A stretch of DNA of 60,710 nucleotides from an uncultured Bacilli bacterium (GCA_910577075.1 CAJTKV010000002.1:20455-81164); one strand, 5' to 3'; shown: positions 38,284 through 46,480, counted from the first letter of the stretch. Program-made: numbers and translations. Notes: generated by a model not told the origin, from the sequence alone.

Positions 38284-39147
38284 ATGCAAAGTAGAATGGA
38301 TAAATATAATACCAGTAACGAAGTTGTTGGATCTCGTACCCAAAAGAATAAGGCTTTGTATGAAGAGCCTCACAGTGGAGATTTGACAAATTTTGATGTT
38401 AATTCAAATGAATCAGTTATTGGCGAAAGTAAAAACCGCATTGATGTTTCAGAAGTACAAAAGATTATCAGTGAAAGATATAGTTTAGATGCTCCAAAAC
38501 GCAAAAGTATAGAAATACCTGCCGTAGAAGAGCCTGCAGTTCAAGATACTTTGCAAAATACAAAAGAGTATGATATAAATGCCATATTGGCCAAAGCAAA
38601 ACAAGGAAAAAATGTCGATTATAACAAAGAAAGACTTAAGAAAGTCAGGGATGCTCAAATTGAAATTTTGAGTAATTTAGATTTAGAATTAAAAAAAGTC
38701 GAGGATCCTAAGACTCCTCACCAAAAGATGGCTGAAGAAAATCTTATGGAACTAATTAACACGATAACACAAATTGAAATAAAAAATAAAAAGGAGTACA
38801 CTCCATCATCAACTACAGAAGCCTTAGATTTATTGAGTGATTTAAAGGCCGATAATGACGAGGAAACTACCGAAGGTGAGACGGTTAACACAGAAGAAAG
38901 TCCAACTGAAGAATTTACAGAAGAATATACGGAAGAAATAACTGAAGATATAACTACTGATCATGACAAAACAACAAGGGTTTTATCGACCACAGAGATG
39001 GAAGCATACGATGAATTTTCAGATGTATCAAAACAAGATACAGCCTCCTTCATTTTAAAAATATTTATTTTTATTCTAATAATTGCCCTCATAGTAGGTG
39101 GCGTATATATATTAGATCAAATACTTGCCCTAGGATTATTTAAATAA
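38284..39147 (+). CDS. Tail-anchored acidic membrane protein of unknown function
   Basis: 287 residues: a polar, acidic and partly low-complexity cytosolic region (helical segment near 110-175, then a Glu/Thr-rich stretch TEEFTEEYTEEITEDITTD) and one C-terminal helix (ILKIFIFILIIALIVGGVYIL). Start at 38284 by position of AGGGTTGATATT; the in-frame TTG at 38266 has no ribosome binding site. Not recognised. Confidence 0.6.
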   Translation: MQSRMDKYNTSNEVVGSRTQKNKALYEEPHSGDLTNFDVNSNESVIGESKNRIDVSEVQKIISERYSLDAPKRKSIEIPAVEEPAVQDTLQNTKEYDINAILAKAKQGKNVDYNKERLKKVRDAQIEILSNLDLELKKVEDPKTPHQKMAEENLMELINTITQIEIKNKKEYTPSSTTEALDLLSDLKADNDEETTEGETVNTEESPTEEFTEEYTEEITEDITTDHDKTTRVLSTTEMEAYDEFSDVSKQDTASFILKIFIFILIIALIVGGVYILDQILALGLFK

Positions 39148-39157
39148 TCCTTTTTTT
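39132..39157 (+). terminator. Terminator before yunB
   Basis: AGGATTATT/AATAATCCT palindrome that includes the stop codon, then seven T residues. Confidence 0.75.
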
Positions 39158-39189
39158 AATATTTTTATAAATTCAGCATAAATATTAGT

Positions 39190-39897
39190 ATGAAAAGATT
39201 CAAATGTAAAAAGATAACTAAAGGAAAAATAGATGGAGTAATAGTACTCATTTTAATTATCACCCTTGTAATAATGCATTTTTTTAACAAAAATATAAGT
39301 CCCAAAATATATAATATAGCATTGTCAAAACTCGATGAAATAAATACTCTCTATATTAAGAAGGATATTCTTCCTAAGACGAACATTGATGAATTACTCA
39401 TTGTCAATTTAAATAGCAAAGAAGAAATTGTCTTTGTCGATGTCGATTATAATAAGGCCTATGAATTAATGAAAAAAATTATCGTGAAAATTCAGGATAA
39501 TCTTTTTTTATTGGAGCAAGGAAAAATAGAAAACTTTAAAAACGCAAAAGAATTAAAAAGTTATAACAATAATTTATATTTAGAGTTACCATTAGGGCTT
39601 GCCTATGATGGCGTTCTATTTTCCAATTTAGGACCAAAAATTCCCATTAAACTGAGCCTATATGAACACGTCTTGGGTACAGTAGAGACAGAAGTAAAGG
39701 AATATGGGATAAATAACGCCATTTTAAATGTTACCTTAACTATAACGCTTGAACAAAAACTAATTTTGCCATATCAAGAAGAGAAAATAGTTAATAATTA
39801 TGAATTAATCTTAGGATCAAAAGTGATAAACGGCAAAATACCTAGTTTATATAATGGTGCCTATAAAAGCAGTTCTAGTCTTATTGACATAGGTTGA
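39190..39897 (+). CDS. yunB: YunB-like sporulation protein
   Basis: 235 residues with an N-terminal membrane helix (GVIVLILIITLVIMHFF) and an outer domain. The pattern LPLGLAYDGVLFSNLGPKIPIKLSL, then YGINNAILNVTLTITLEQKLILP and SKVINGKIPSLYNG is that of YunB, a mother-cell sporulation protein of Firmicutes. yutD lies 0.9 kb downstream, as in the B. subtilis yut-yun region. There is no ribosome binding site before the ATG; CATAAATATTAGT precedes it, so a leaderless or sigma-E-type transcript is possible but unproven. Confidence 0.75.
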   Translation: MKRFKCKKITKGKIDGVIVLILIITLVIMHFFNKNISPKIYNIALSKLDEINTLYIKKDILPKTNIDELLIVNLNSKEEIVFVDVDYNKAYELMKKIIVKIQDNLFLLEQGKIENFKNAKELKSYNNNLYLELPLGLAYDGVLFSNLGPKIPIKLSLYEHVLGTVETEVKEYGINNAILNVTLTITLEQKLILPYQEEKIVNNYELILGSKVINGKIPSLYNGAYKSSSSLIDIG

Positions 39898-39949
39898 CAC
39901 TAGAAATCTTGATTTAATTATGGTATTATTAATATAGTAGGGTGATTAT

Positions 39950-40768
39950 ATGGAGTACAGATACGTAGAAAAGTATTTTATTAACCCGGCAATTGAACAC
40001 GGAATTAGGGGATATCTAGCTTCAAAAGAAGATCTGGATTATCCTCAATGTTATACCTTTGAAATGTCGGTAATAAAAGCACTGACAATCATATATGGCG
40101 AAAAATCTATTCTGTTACCATATAAGATTGATAATGAGAAAGCTTTTGAATGTAATTTATTAATGTATGATTTAAAGGAAAGTGAAATGCGCGCATTTAT
40201 AAAATACATGAATGCTTATTACTATTTCTTGAAAAATTATAAGTCTCATGAAAAGGCGACAGGATTAATAAATGAAATAGAAAAGATAATTATTGAAATG
40301 ATTAACAAGCGCAGCAAAAGAAGAGAATTTACGCTTGAGGAAATAAAGGAATTTGATACTATTTTTAATCCTAGCGAAGGAACTTTAAAACAGCTTAAGA
40401 AACTAATTAGTACGGATAATGGATTGATTATAAAAAAATGGGAAGATAATAAATATGGTCTTACTAATACCCAAGTTAGACTGATGACTATTAATCCTAA
40501 TTTATTGAATCCAGATCGCTACTTAAGATTTGGATATGATATAAAACAAGTGGCAGTTTTATCAAATGCCGAAATTGATCACATCAATAACAAGATAATT
40601 GAAGAGGAAAATAGAATCTTTGAATTGGAAAAAAAGCCATCCTTATTCAAAAAGAGCAATTTAGTTTTGACTACGGGCAATGGCTTTGTTGACAAATTGA
40701 TGATCGTGAGCATTGTTATGACAGAAATAATGATTGGAGTAATAATCGTTTCGATTTTAGGGGGATAA
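39950..40768 (+). CDS. Hypothetical protein with C-terminal membrane helix
   Basis: 272 residues; a helical cytosolic region rich in charged residues and a C-terminal hydrophobic segment (KLMIVSIVMTEIMIGVIIVSILGG). Tail-anchored architecture like the protein at 38284 but no sequence similarity that I can see. GTAGGGTGATTAT precedes the ATG. It stops one base before yutD, so it is probably cotranscribed with it. Confidence 0.6.
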   Translation: MEYRYVEKYFINPAIEHGIRGYLASKEDLDYPQCYTFEMSVIKALTIIYGEKSILLPYKIDNEKAFECNLLMYDLKESEMRAFIKYMNAYYYFLKNYKSHEKATGLINEIEKIIIEMINKRSKRREFTLEEIKEFDTIFNPSEGTLKQLKKLISTDNGLIIKKWEDNKYGLTNTQVRLMTINPNLLNPDRYLRFGYDIKQVAVLSNAEIDHINNKIIEEENRIFELEKKPSLFKKSNLVLTTGNGFVDKLMIVSIVMTEIMIGVIIVSILGG

Positions 40769-40769
40769 T

Positions 40770-41045
40770 ATGAAAGTTGTATTAAATGAGATAGAATATG
40801 AAATTGTTAAGAATTACCGTGAAGGATTTGATGCTGACGTGGTAAAGGAAAAAGCCACGGAATATTTTACCGAATTTGATTATATATTTGGTGATTGGGC
40901 TTATGGCAAACTTCGACTTAAAGGTTTCTATAAGAGAGATAATAGGCAAAAAGTTAAAAGTATAAATAATATAGAAAATTTAGATAAACATATCAAAGAA
41001 AATTGTGCTTATGATTGCAAATACTTTTTGCTTGAAAAGAAGTAA
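40770..41045 (+). CDS. yutD: YutD family protein
   Basis: 91 residues matching the YutD family: IVKNYREGFDADVVKEKATEYFTEFDYIFGDWAYGKLRLKGFY contains its conserved DY-I-x-GDW-x-YG-x-LRLKGFY block. Small cytosolic protein of unknown activity found in most Bacilli; its neighbourhood with yunB is conserved. AGGGGGATAAT precedes the start. Confidence 0.85.
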   Translation: MKVVLNEIEYEIVKNYREGFDADVVKEKATEYFTEFDYIFGDWAYGKLRLKGFYKRDNRQKVKSINNIENLDKHIKENCAYDCKYFLLEKK

Positions 41046-41084
41046 GTATATTGATATAATTAGACATGATAGAGAGGTGTAACT

Positions 41085-42779
41085 ATGGTAGAAAATATCA
41101 CGGTAACTGACAAAAATGGAAATGAGATATTTGCTGAAGGTATATCCTATATTCAGTTTTTATCCAGTGGTAAGAAATATCTTTTATACACCTTAAATGA
41201 ACCTGTTGCAAATGACAGAAGTAAAATGTATGTTGCTGAACTAACAGATAATGTTGGTACACTAGAAAAAATTCCTGATGAAGAATGGGTAAATGTAAGA
41301 AGTGCCTTAGAACGCCTTGAACATGGAGAATTAAATCCTGATGTAAAATTTATGAGCATGGCAAATACTTCATTTAAGATAGGAATTCCCAAAAAATTAG
41401 CCATAACTGCTGAAATGAAGCAATCCTTTAAGGACAAGCAGACAGCAGGTGTGTTAGCAAATCAGCAACAACAAATGGTTGATGCTCCAGCCGTGACAGC
41501 AACGAGCAATGGTGAGTTCTTTAACAAAGAAGAAGTGGATCAAACACCTGCTTTTGTCTCACCAGATAGTATGGAGCAAAATCAGACTAATATATTTAAT
41601 AATCCAATGAAGCCAGAAGTTGTACCTATGCAAACTGTGGTAGAAGCACCTGTCCAAGCAGGAGCTCAAGGAATTGGGATTCAAAATGGTATACAAATGC
41701 CTGCAAGTGGTGTAATGCAAAACCCAAATGCTATGAATGGACAAATTATGAATAATCCTCAAGCAGTACCTGCTCCGGCGCCTTCAACTCCAACTCCAGT
41801 ACCACAAGTTCTAGCGATGCCACAAGCACCACAACCAGAGCTTAGCCAAGCCGTATCATATGTAGGCCAAAATGATGCTAATAATTCAGGACTACAAAAT
41901 ACTGGAGTCAATGCCGCTGTAATGGAGGAAGTAGATGATATAGTTGATAATGCATTTATAACTAATCCTATGCCTTCCATAAGCGAAGATAACACTGCTA
42001 CTGATGTTGCATCAGCCTTGGAAACGGCAAGTTTAACCGACACAGGTAACTCGATTCAATACCAACAAGGATTAGCAACTTCGTTGTCTAATGATTTGAG
42101 TATAGCAACGGGAGTAGTACCAAAAAATGACCAAAAAGAAGTAACAAAAGAAGAAGCATTAGAGGCTCTAGAAGTCTTAAATAGATATTTTAAAAACACT
42201 AAAGAATTACCAAGTGCTTTAGCAAGCGAACTTATTAACCAGGAAAAAGCGGATAATATAGTTGATGTGACGAATCAAGAGGTTTATCAACAGGCGAATG
42301 ACCCAGTTGCAAATCTTAACAATGAAATAAATGATTCTAACAATATGCCACAATCGGGAGCAGCAATTCAAGAAGAAACTGCTCTAAATGTCGACGGAGG
42401 AGTAGCGCAAGATCAAGGTCGCACACTTTCACTTGTACCAGAAGGAATACCTAGTATTATTCCAGAGAGTATGGATGCCAATAATAATATGATGAGTGAT
42501 CAAAGTAATCAAGGAAATATGTATCAGTTTCAAACGGTAGAAAATCAAAATACTATGCCAATGCCAGGCTTTGATGGACAAATAGTTCAACCAGATACAA
42601 ATCAGGGATATGTTGCAAGTTCTAGCGGAGCAGCAGTTGATATGAGCTCAAGCACAAGCGCTATGACTGAAGTACCAGTAACATTACCAGATAATTATAT
42701 GACACAGGCATCACCAAATAGCAATGTCGTAATGGGCCCTGGTTCACTTCCTTCGCAAGATTATGTAAAAGTTGCATAA
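41085..42779 (+). CDS. Low-complexity protein with a small N-terminal domain (DUF1292-like)
   Basis: 564 residues. Residues 1-95 form a compact alpha/beta domain (SGKKYLLYTLNEP, KMYVAELTDN, IPDEEWVNVRSALERL) reminiscent of DUF1292. The remaining 450 residues are rich in Asn, Gln, Met, Pro, Ala and Ser without clear repeats and should be disordered, apart from a helical stretch near 355-390 (KEEALEALEVLNRYF). No signal peptide or membrane helix. Nothing like this length is usual for the N-terminal family. Function unknown. Confidence 0.6.
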   Translation: MVENITVTDKNGNEIFAEGISYIQFLSSGKKYLLYTLNEPVANDRSKMYVAELTDNVGTLEKIPDEEWVNVRSALERLEHGELNPDVKFMSMANTSFKIGIPKKLAITAEMKQSFKDKQTAGVLANQQQQMVDAPAVTATSNGEFFNKEEVDQTPAFVSPDSMEQNQTNIFNNPMKPEVVPMQTVVEAPVQAGAQGIGIQNGIQMPASGVMQNPNAMNGQIMNNPQAVPAPAPSTPTPVPQVLAMPQAPQPELSQAVSYVGQNDANNSGLQNTGVNAAVMEEVDDIVDNAFITNPMPSISEDNTATDVASALETASLTDTGNSIQYQQGLATSLSNDLSIATGVVPKNDQKEVTKEEALEALEVLNRYFKNTKELPSALASELINQEKADNIVDVTNQEVYQQANDPVANLNNEINDSNNMPQSGAAIQEETALNVDGGVAQDQGRTLSLVPEGIPSIIPESMDANNNMMSDQSNQGNMYQFQTVENQNTMPMPGFDGQIVQPDTNQGYVASSSGAAVDMSSSTSAMTEVPVTLPDNYMTQASPNSNVVMGPGSLPSQDYVKVA

Positions 42780-42807
42780 AACAAGCATATAACGCTTGTT
42801 TTTTTTA
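42780..42807 (+). terminator. Terminator after the low-complexity gene
   Basis: ACAAGC/GCTTGT stem, seven-base loop, eight T residues. Confidence 0.8.
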
Positions 42808-42818
42808 TATATTTTATT

Positions 42819-43694
42819 ATGAGAAATATTTTATGGTATTATTACCAAATTAGATGTGATGAAACAAATGAAAATAATCAAGAGACGATTATAAAGAGTA
42901 ATGGAGACGAATATATATTTAAGGAATTAACAATACCAGAAGATTTACTAAAACAAATTGTAGAAATATTATATTTTAATCAAATTCCCTCTTTTATAAT
43001 AGTTATAAATAAAGATAAAAGTTTAATAACTAAATATAATGATAAAGATTTTGTCTTGTTAAAAAAGATACCATTATTAACAAACAATTTTATTGATCTA
43101 ACTCGTATAGAGGTGAAAATTGATAAAAATGATATAGGAGCTACATGGTCAAAAAAAATAGATTATTTTATGCTCCAACTCAATGAGTTTGGTATTAATA
43201 AAGAAATGCTTATAAACTCGTTTAATTATTATGTAGGAATGGCCGAGAATGCTATTGCTATGGCAAATAGAATTAATGATAATAATATTGAATTCCAGTA
43301 CGTGATACAGCATGCTAGATTGTCCTATCCTCTAAGTCATGAAAAATACTATGATCCAACAACGATGGTAATTGATATCAGGATAAGAGATTTATCGGAG
43401 TTTATAAAAGCTAAATTTTTTAACAATAATATTACCATAGATGAGATAGACAGAATGGTTAAAAAATATAATATAAATGCCAATGAAGCAAATATGCTAT
43501 ATGCTAGACTATTTTATCCGTCATACTATTTTGATTTATTTGAAGATATGGTCGTCGATGAAGAGGATGAAGAAAAGATTTTTCAGATTTTAAAAAAAAG
43601 AAAAGATTATGAACAATTGCTTCGAGAGTTTTATGATTTTTATAAAAATAGCTATAATATATATGATGTCGAATGGTTAAAAAAAGAACTTTAA
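42819..43694 (+). CDS. YutH/CotS-like (kinase-fold) coat-type protein
   Basis: 291 residues. The block YVIQHARLSYPLSHEKYYDPTTMVIDIRIRDLSEFIK and later ANMLYARLFYPSYYFDLFEDM resemble YutH, a spore-coat-associated member of the CotS/aminoglycoside-phosphotransferase fold. The catalytic HxD-N of active kinases is not evident (the position reads VIDIRIRDL), so it may be inactive. It lies between yutD and a YutI-like gene, as expected from B. subtilis order. No ribosome binding site is seen; TATATTTTATT abuts the ATG only 12 bases after the previous terminator. Confidence 0.5.
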   Translation: MRNILWYYYQIRCDETNENNQETIIKSNGDEYIFKELTIPEDLLKQIVEILYFNQIPSFIIVINKDKSLITKYNDKDFVLLKKIPLLTNNFIDLTRIEVKIDKNDIGATWSKKIDYFMLQLNEFGINKEMLINSFNYYVGMAENAIAMANRINDNNIEFQYVIQHARLSYPLSHEKYYDPTTMVIDIRIRDLSEFIKAKFFNNNITIDEIDRMVKKYNINANEANMLYARLFYPSYYFDLFEDMVVDEEDEEKIFQILKKRKDYEQLLREFYDFYKNSYNIYDVEWLKKEL

Positions 43695-43711
43695 CTAAAG
43701 TTCTAGATTGA
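43686..43711 (-). terminator. Terminator of the NifU-like gene (minus strand)
   Basis: AGAACTTT/AAAGTTCT stem with an AACT loop that holds both convergent stop codons; seven T residues on the minus strand only. Confidence 0.65.
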
Positions 43712-43952
43712 TAACCCCCTTTAAGTTAGGAATTTCTTCTTTTAAAGCTTCATAAATATTGTCTTGAATAGTAAAATCTCTAAACCCACAAGTTGCACAA
43801 GCTCCATAAAGTTTTATATAGACATAATCTTCTTCGTATTTTATATATTCTAAGTCTCCACCTTCACTGTTAAGATATGGCCTTAATTGATTCAGTATTT
43901 CTATGATTTTTTTTTCATCATCATTGTTTGTTTTATCTTTTTTTCTTTTCAT
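43695..43952 (-). CDS. NifU-like Fe-S scaffold protein (YutI type)
   Basis: 85 residues equal to the NifU C-terminal domain: LNQLRPYLNSEGGDLEYI and GACATCGFRDFTIQDNI with the cluster-binding CxxC. Acts in assembly or transfer of Fe-S clusters; the ferredoxin at 37745 is one possible client. A charged stretch of about 15 residues precedes the domain. Confidence 0.88.
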   Translation of the reverse strand: MKRKKDKTNNDDEKKIIEILNQLRPYLNSEGGDLEYIKYEEDYVYIKLYGACATCGFRDFTIQDNIYEALKEEIPNLKGVINLEL

Positions 43953-44031
43953 AAAAGTTCACCAAGGTCATTATACCTAAAAAGGTGTACAAAGTAAAGT
44001 TTATTTGTTATAATTGTAACGAGGTGCAATT

Positions 44032-44388
44032 ATGGAAGACTTTAGAGTCGGAAGTGTTGTCTTGGGTGAAGTAACAGGAATTGAGAGTTACGGTATCTTT
44101 GTAAAACTAAATAATGGCTATTCTGGACTGGTTCATATATCGGAAATAACAGAAAAGTTTGTAAAAGATGTTAATAATTATGCAAAAATTGGCGAGGAAA
44201 TCTATGTTGAAATAAAAAATATAGATTCAGAAAACAAGAAATGTATTTTGTCTGTAAAAGGCTTGAATTACCGAATTGACGATAATAAGTTAGTTAAAGA
44301 GTCAGTTAGAGGTTTTACACCATTAAAGCAGCACTTACCATTGTGGATTGAAGATAAATATAAGGAAATCCATAAACAAGAGGAATAA
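44032..44388 (+). CDS. S1-domain RNA-binding protein (YugI/GSP13 type)
   Basis: 118 residues. An S1 domain occupies 1-80 (VGSVVLGEVTGIESYGIFVKLNNGYSGLVHISEI and IDSENKKCILSVKGL), followed by the short tail FTPLKQHLPLWIEDKYKE typical of the YugI/CvfD branch, which associates with ribosomes. TATAAT at 44009-44014 and GAGGTGCAATT support the start. It ends in a terminator just before the tRNA promoter. Confidence 0.85.
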   Translation: MEDFRVGSVVLGEVTGIESYGIFVKLNNGYSGLVHISEITEKFVKDVNNYAKIGEEIYVEIKNIDSENKKCILSVKGLNYRIDDNKLVKESVRGFTPLKQHLPLWIEDKYKEIHKQEE

Positions 44389-44403
44389 AAACCTCTTTTT
44401 TTA
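44378..44403 (+). terminator. Terminator after the S1-domain gene
   Basis: AAGAGG/CCTCTT stem over an AATAAAAA loop and T run. Confidence 0.75.
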
Positions 44404-44434
44404 ATATATTATAGTAAAAAAGTGAAAAAAACAA

Positions 44435-44464
44435 TTGACTTAGCAAAAATGGCTATGTTATAAT
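44435..44464 (+). promoter_or_regulatory. Promoter of the first tRNA cluster
   Basis: TTGACT, 18-base spacer, TGT-TATAAT; near consensus, 24 bases before tRNA-Ser. Confidence 0.85.
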
Positions 44465-44488
44465 CAATTTGTTCGATGCGAACAAAAC

Positions 44489-44579
44489 GGAGAAATACCC
44501 AAGTACGGTTGAAGGGACTGGTCTTGAAAACCAGGAGGTCGGCAACGGCGCGGGGGTTCGAATCCCTCTTTCTCCGCCA
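44489..44579 (+). tRNA. tRNA-Ser (TGA)
   Basis: GGAGAAA/TTTCTCC acceptor, long class II variable arm, anticodon TGA at 44525-44527, CCA encoded. Confidence 0.95.
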
Positions 44580-44596
44580 TTTCTTTTTTTACATAT

Positions 44597-44672
<76 letters not shown>

Positions 44673-44674
44673 AT

Positions 44675-44750
44675 GGTTCCGTGGTGTAGCGGTTATCACG
44701 TCTGCCTGTCACGCAGAAGATCACGGGTTCGAATCCCGTACGGACCGCCA
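44675..44750 (+). tRNA. tRNA-Asp (GTC) with an irregular acceptor stem
   Basis: Anticodon GTC within CTGCCTGTCACGCAG; T-arm and CCA normal. The 5' strand reads GGTTCCG against 3' ACGGACC, which gives a G-U at 4 and mismatches at 6 and 7. It pairs perfectly only if one T is bulged (GGT-CCGT). Compared with the common GGTCCGTTGG start, a T appears to have moved from position 8 to position 4. Confidence 0.85.
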
Positions 44751-44753
44751 TTT

Positions 44754-44823
44754 GGTTTTCATAGTTCAATTGGAAGAACAGAGGCAAATTAGTCTTTGAT
44801 GTAGGTCCGAACCCTACTGAAAC
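44754..44823 (+). pseudogene. Degenerate tRNA-like sequence
   Basis: It has a D-arm (GTTC-AATTGGAA-GAAC) and a T-arm (GTAGG-TCCGAAC-CCTAC), but T55 is C. The acceptor needs a bulged T (GGTTT[T]CA with TGAAACC). The anticodon arm GAGGC-AAATTA-GTCTT has a six-base loop, and no CCA follows, unlike all neighbours. Most likely a decayed tRNA; a special non-decoding RNA cannot be excluded. Confidence 0.55.
44785..44797 (+). repeat. 13-base direct repeat copy 1 (second copy 45683-45695)
   Basis: CAAATTAGTCTTT occurs in the degenerate tRNA and again downstream of the kinase-like gene. Copy 1 is followed by ATGTAGGTC and copy 2 by its reverse complement GACCTACAT. Confidence 0.5.
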
Positions 44824-44868
44824 CATCGCAAAACAACATAATCGTCAAAATATAGTTTGAGGCGATAT

Positions 44869-44944
<76 letters not shown>

Positions 44945-44955
44945 GATTGATACTG

Positions 44956-44979
44956 AACTCGGACTTTTTTCCGAGTTTT
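44956..44979 (+). terminator. Terminator of the first tRNA unit
   Basis: AACTCGGA/TCCGAGTT, 8-bp stem, CTTTTT loop. Confidence 0.8.
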
Positions 44980-45093
44980 AATATACTTAAATATACGCTA
45001 TAATGATTACAAAAGATAAGCTAATTTGTCAATTTAGTAAACACACAAGCATATTGTCTTATCGATACGCTTTTTAGATTTGAGGTGATATTA

Positions 45094-45645
45094 ATGAAAA
45101 ATATTTATATTGTTGGCATTCCGAGGTCTGGGAAATCTACACTTTCTAAAATCATAAAATCAAAATATCCAGAAATGAATATTCTTTCATTTGAGGCTAT
45201 TAGAAACGGATTCATAAAATCTCAACCAAATCTTAATATGGAAGATAGAAACAGTAATGCTAGACAGCAAATTCTACCTTCATTTATCGTGGAATTTGCT
45301 TATTGGAATTCTATTATAACTGGTTATGGAAATATCGTCGAAGGTTCTTTTTCAGATATCGGAACACTTATGGAACTTATAAATGATGAAGATATAATTG
45401 TCTGCTTAGGTTTGGGCAAAAGAAATATTCAGGAAGTTGTAAATGGAATAATAATGCATGATAATGAAAAAGACTATACAAAGCTTTGGACCAAAGAGCA
45501 AATTAAAAAACATTTTTATGACATAACTGAAAAAGATTGTGAAAATTACGAACTTTGTAAAAAATACAGTATAGAATATTTTGATACTTTTAATAATAGA
45601 GAAGATGTTTTTTTAAATATTTTAAAATATATTGAGAATAAATAA
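45094..45645 (+). CDS. Small P-loop kinase-like NTPase inserted in the tRNA region
   Basis: 183 residues. GIPRSGKST at 8-16 is a Walker A; the rest (SFEAIRNGFIKSQP, NIVEGSFSDIGT, IIVCLGLGKRNIQEVV) follows nucleotide/shikimate kinase-like topology, but the substrate cannot be told. ATG 45094 lies after TTGAGGTGATATTA; the GTG at 45085 is within that site. It separates two tRNA transcription units and lies between the two copies of a 13-base repeat, so it may be a small acquired gene. Confidence 0.65.
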   Translation: MKNIYIVGIPRSGKSTLSKIIKSKYPEMNILSFEAIRNGFIKSQPNLNMEDRNSNARQQILPSFIVEFAYWNSIITGYGNIVEGSFSDIGTLMELINDEDIIVCLGLGKRNIQEVVNGIIMHDNEKDYTKLWTKEQIKKHFYDITEKDCENYELCKKYSIEYFDTFNNREDVFLNILKYIENK

Positions 45646-45682
45646 GAAAAGTTGCTAAATTTACTCTCTTGGGCACCATTTT

Positions 45683-45695
45683 ACAAATTAGTCTT
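45683..45695 (+). repeat. 13-base direct repeat copy 2
   Basis: Second CAAATTAGTCTTT, 12 bases behind GGGCACCA, which looks like a tRNA 3' end without a body. The stretch 45646-45823 otherwise holds no gene that I can see. Confidence 0.45.
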
Positions 45696-45823
45696 TCAAG
45701 ACCTACATAAATTATCAATGAAATTTGATTGTTTTTTTTGAAAAACAATACATACAAAATTTGATTTTTAATATAATTAATTATAAGAAATAATACTAAA
45801 TGATAAAAATTATAAAAAAAGTA

Positions 45824-45852
45824 TTGATTTACCTAAAAAAATGCGATATACT
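45824..45852 (+). promoter_or_regulatory. Promoter of the second tRNA cluster
   Basis: TTGATT, 17-base spacer, TATACT, 24 bases before tRNA-Leu. Confidence 0.75.
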
Positions 45853-45875
45853 CAAATAGTCTTGATTTGAAAGAC

Positions 45876-45964
45876 GCCTAAGTGGCGGAATAGGTAGACG
45901 CACAGGACTTAAAATCCTGCGGGTGTTAAAGCCCGTGCCGGTTCAAGTCCGGCCTTAGGCACCA
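45876..45964 (+). tRNA. tRNA-Leu (TAA)
   Basis: GCCTAAG/CTTAGGC acceptor, class II variable arm, anticodon TAA at 45910-45912, CCA encoded. Confidence 0.95.
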
Positions 45965-45971
45965 CTTATGT

Positions 45972-46048
45972 GGGCAATTAGCTCAGTTGGTTAGAGCATC
46001 TGCCTTACAAGCAGAGGGTCTGCGGTTCGAATCCGTAATCGCCCACCA
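45972..46048 (+). tRNA. tRNA-Val (TAC)
   Basis: Anticodon TAC at 46006-46008, CCA encoded. Acceptor GGGCAAT/ATCGCCC has an A-C mismatch at 5-68. Confidence 0.93.
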
Positions 46049-46056
46049 TTTTTTTT

Positions 46057-46132
46057 GCCGACATAGCGTAACTGGCAGCGCAACTGACTTGTAATCAGTA
46101 GGTTGGGGGTTCGACTCCCTCTGTCGGCACCA
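46057..46132 (+). tRNA. tRNA-Thr (TGT)
   Basis: GCCGACA/TGTCGGC acceptor, anticodon TGT at 46090-46092, CCA encoded. Confidence 0.95.
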
Positions 46133-46138
46133 CTTTAT

Positions 46139-46222
46139 GGAGGGTTAGCGAAGTGGTCAAACGCGGCAGACTGTAAATCTGTTCCTTCGGGTTCCATGGT
46201 TCAAATCCATGACCCTCCACCA
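46139..46222 (+). tRNA. tRNA-Tyr (GTA)
   Basis: GGAGGGT/ACCCTCC acceptor, long variable arm, anticodon GTA at 46173-46175, CCA encoded. Confidence 0.95.
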
Positions 46223-46226
46223 GTAT

Positions 46227-46302
46227 TGCCTCGTAGCCAAGTGGTAAGGCATCAGACTTTGACTCTGACATTCCGATGGTTCGAACCCATCCGAGGCAAC
46301 CA
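46227..46302 (+). tRNA. tRNA-Gln (TTG)
   Basis: TGCCTCG/CGAGGCA acceptor, anticodon TTG at 46259-46261, CCA encoded. Confidence 0.94.
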
Positions 46303-46310
46303 ATATTTAT

Positions 46311-46386
46311 GTTCCGTTAGCTCAGCTGGTAGAGCATCTGACTTTTAATCAGAGGGTCTGGGATTCGAATTCCCAACGGGACACCA
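46311..46386 (+). tRNA. tRNA-Lys (TTT)
   Basis: GTTCCGT/ACGGGAC acceptor (one T-G pair), anticodon TTT at 46344-46346, CCA encoded; last of the second unit. Confidence 0.94.
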
Positions 46387-46400
46387 TTTTGTTTATAATT

Positions 46401-46423
46401 AGGTACAGTAATGTACCTTTTTA
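46401..46423 (+). terminator. Terminator of the second tRNA unit
   Basis: AGGTACA/TGTACCT stem with a GTAA loop and T run. Confidence 0.8.
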
Positions 46424-46442
46424 TTTTGCTAAATATACTTAC

Positions 46443-46480
46443 AAAATAAAAAGAAGAATTTATGCAAATAAATTCTTCTT
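46443..46480 (-). terminator. Terminator of the minus-strand gene in the tRNA region
   Basis: 13-bp AAGAAGAATTTAT/ATAAATTCTTCTT stem overlapping the gene's 3' end, with a T-rich exit on the minus strand. Confidence 0.8.

Noticed and set aside
46103..46348. Open frame across the tRNA-Thr/Tyr/Gln/Lys array
   Set aside because: It consists of tRNA sequence read as protein; no ribosome binding site.
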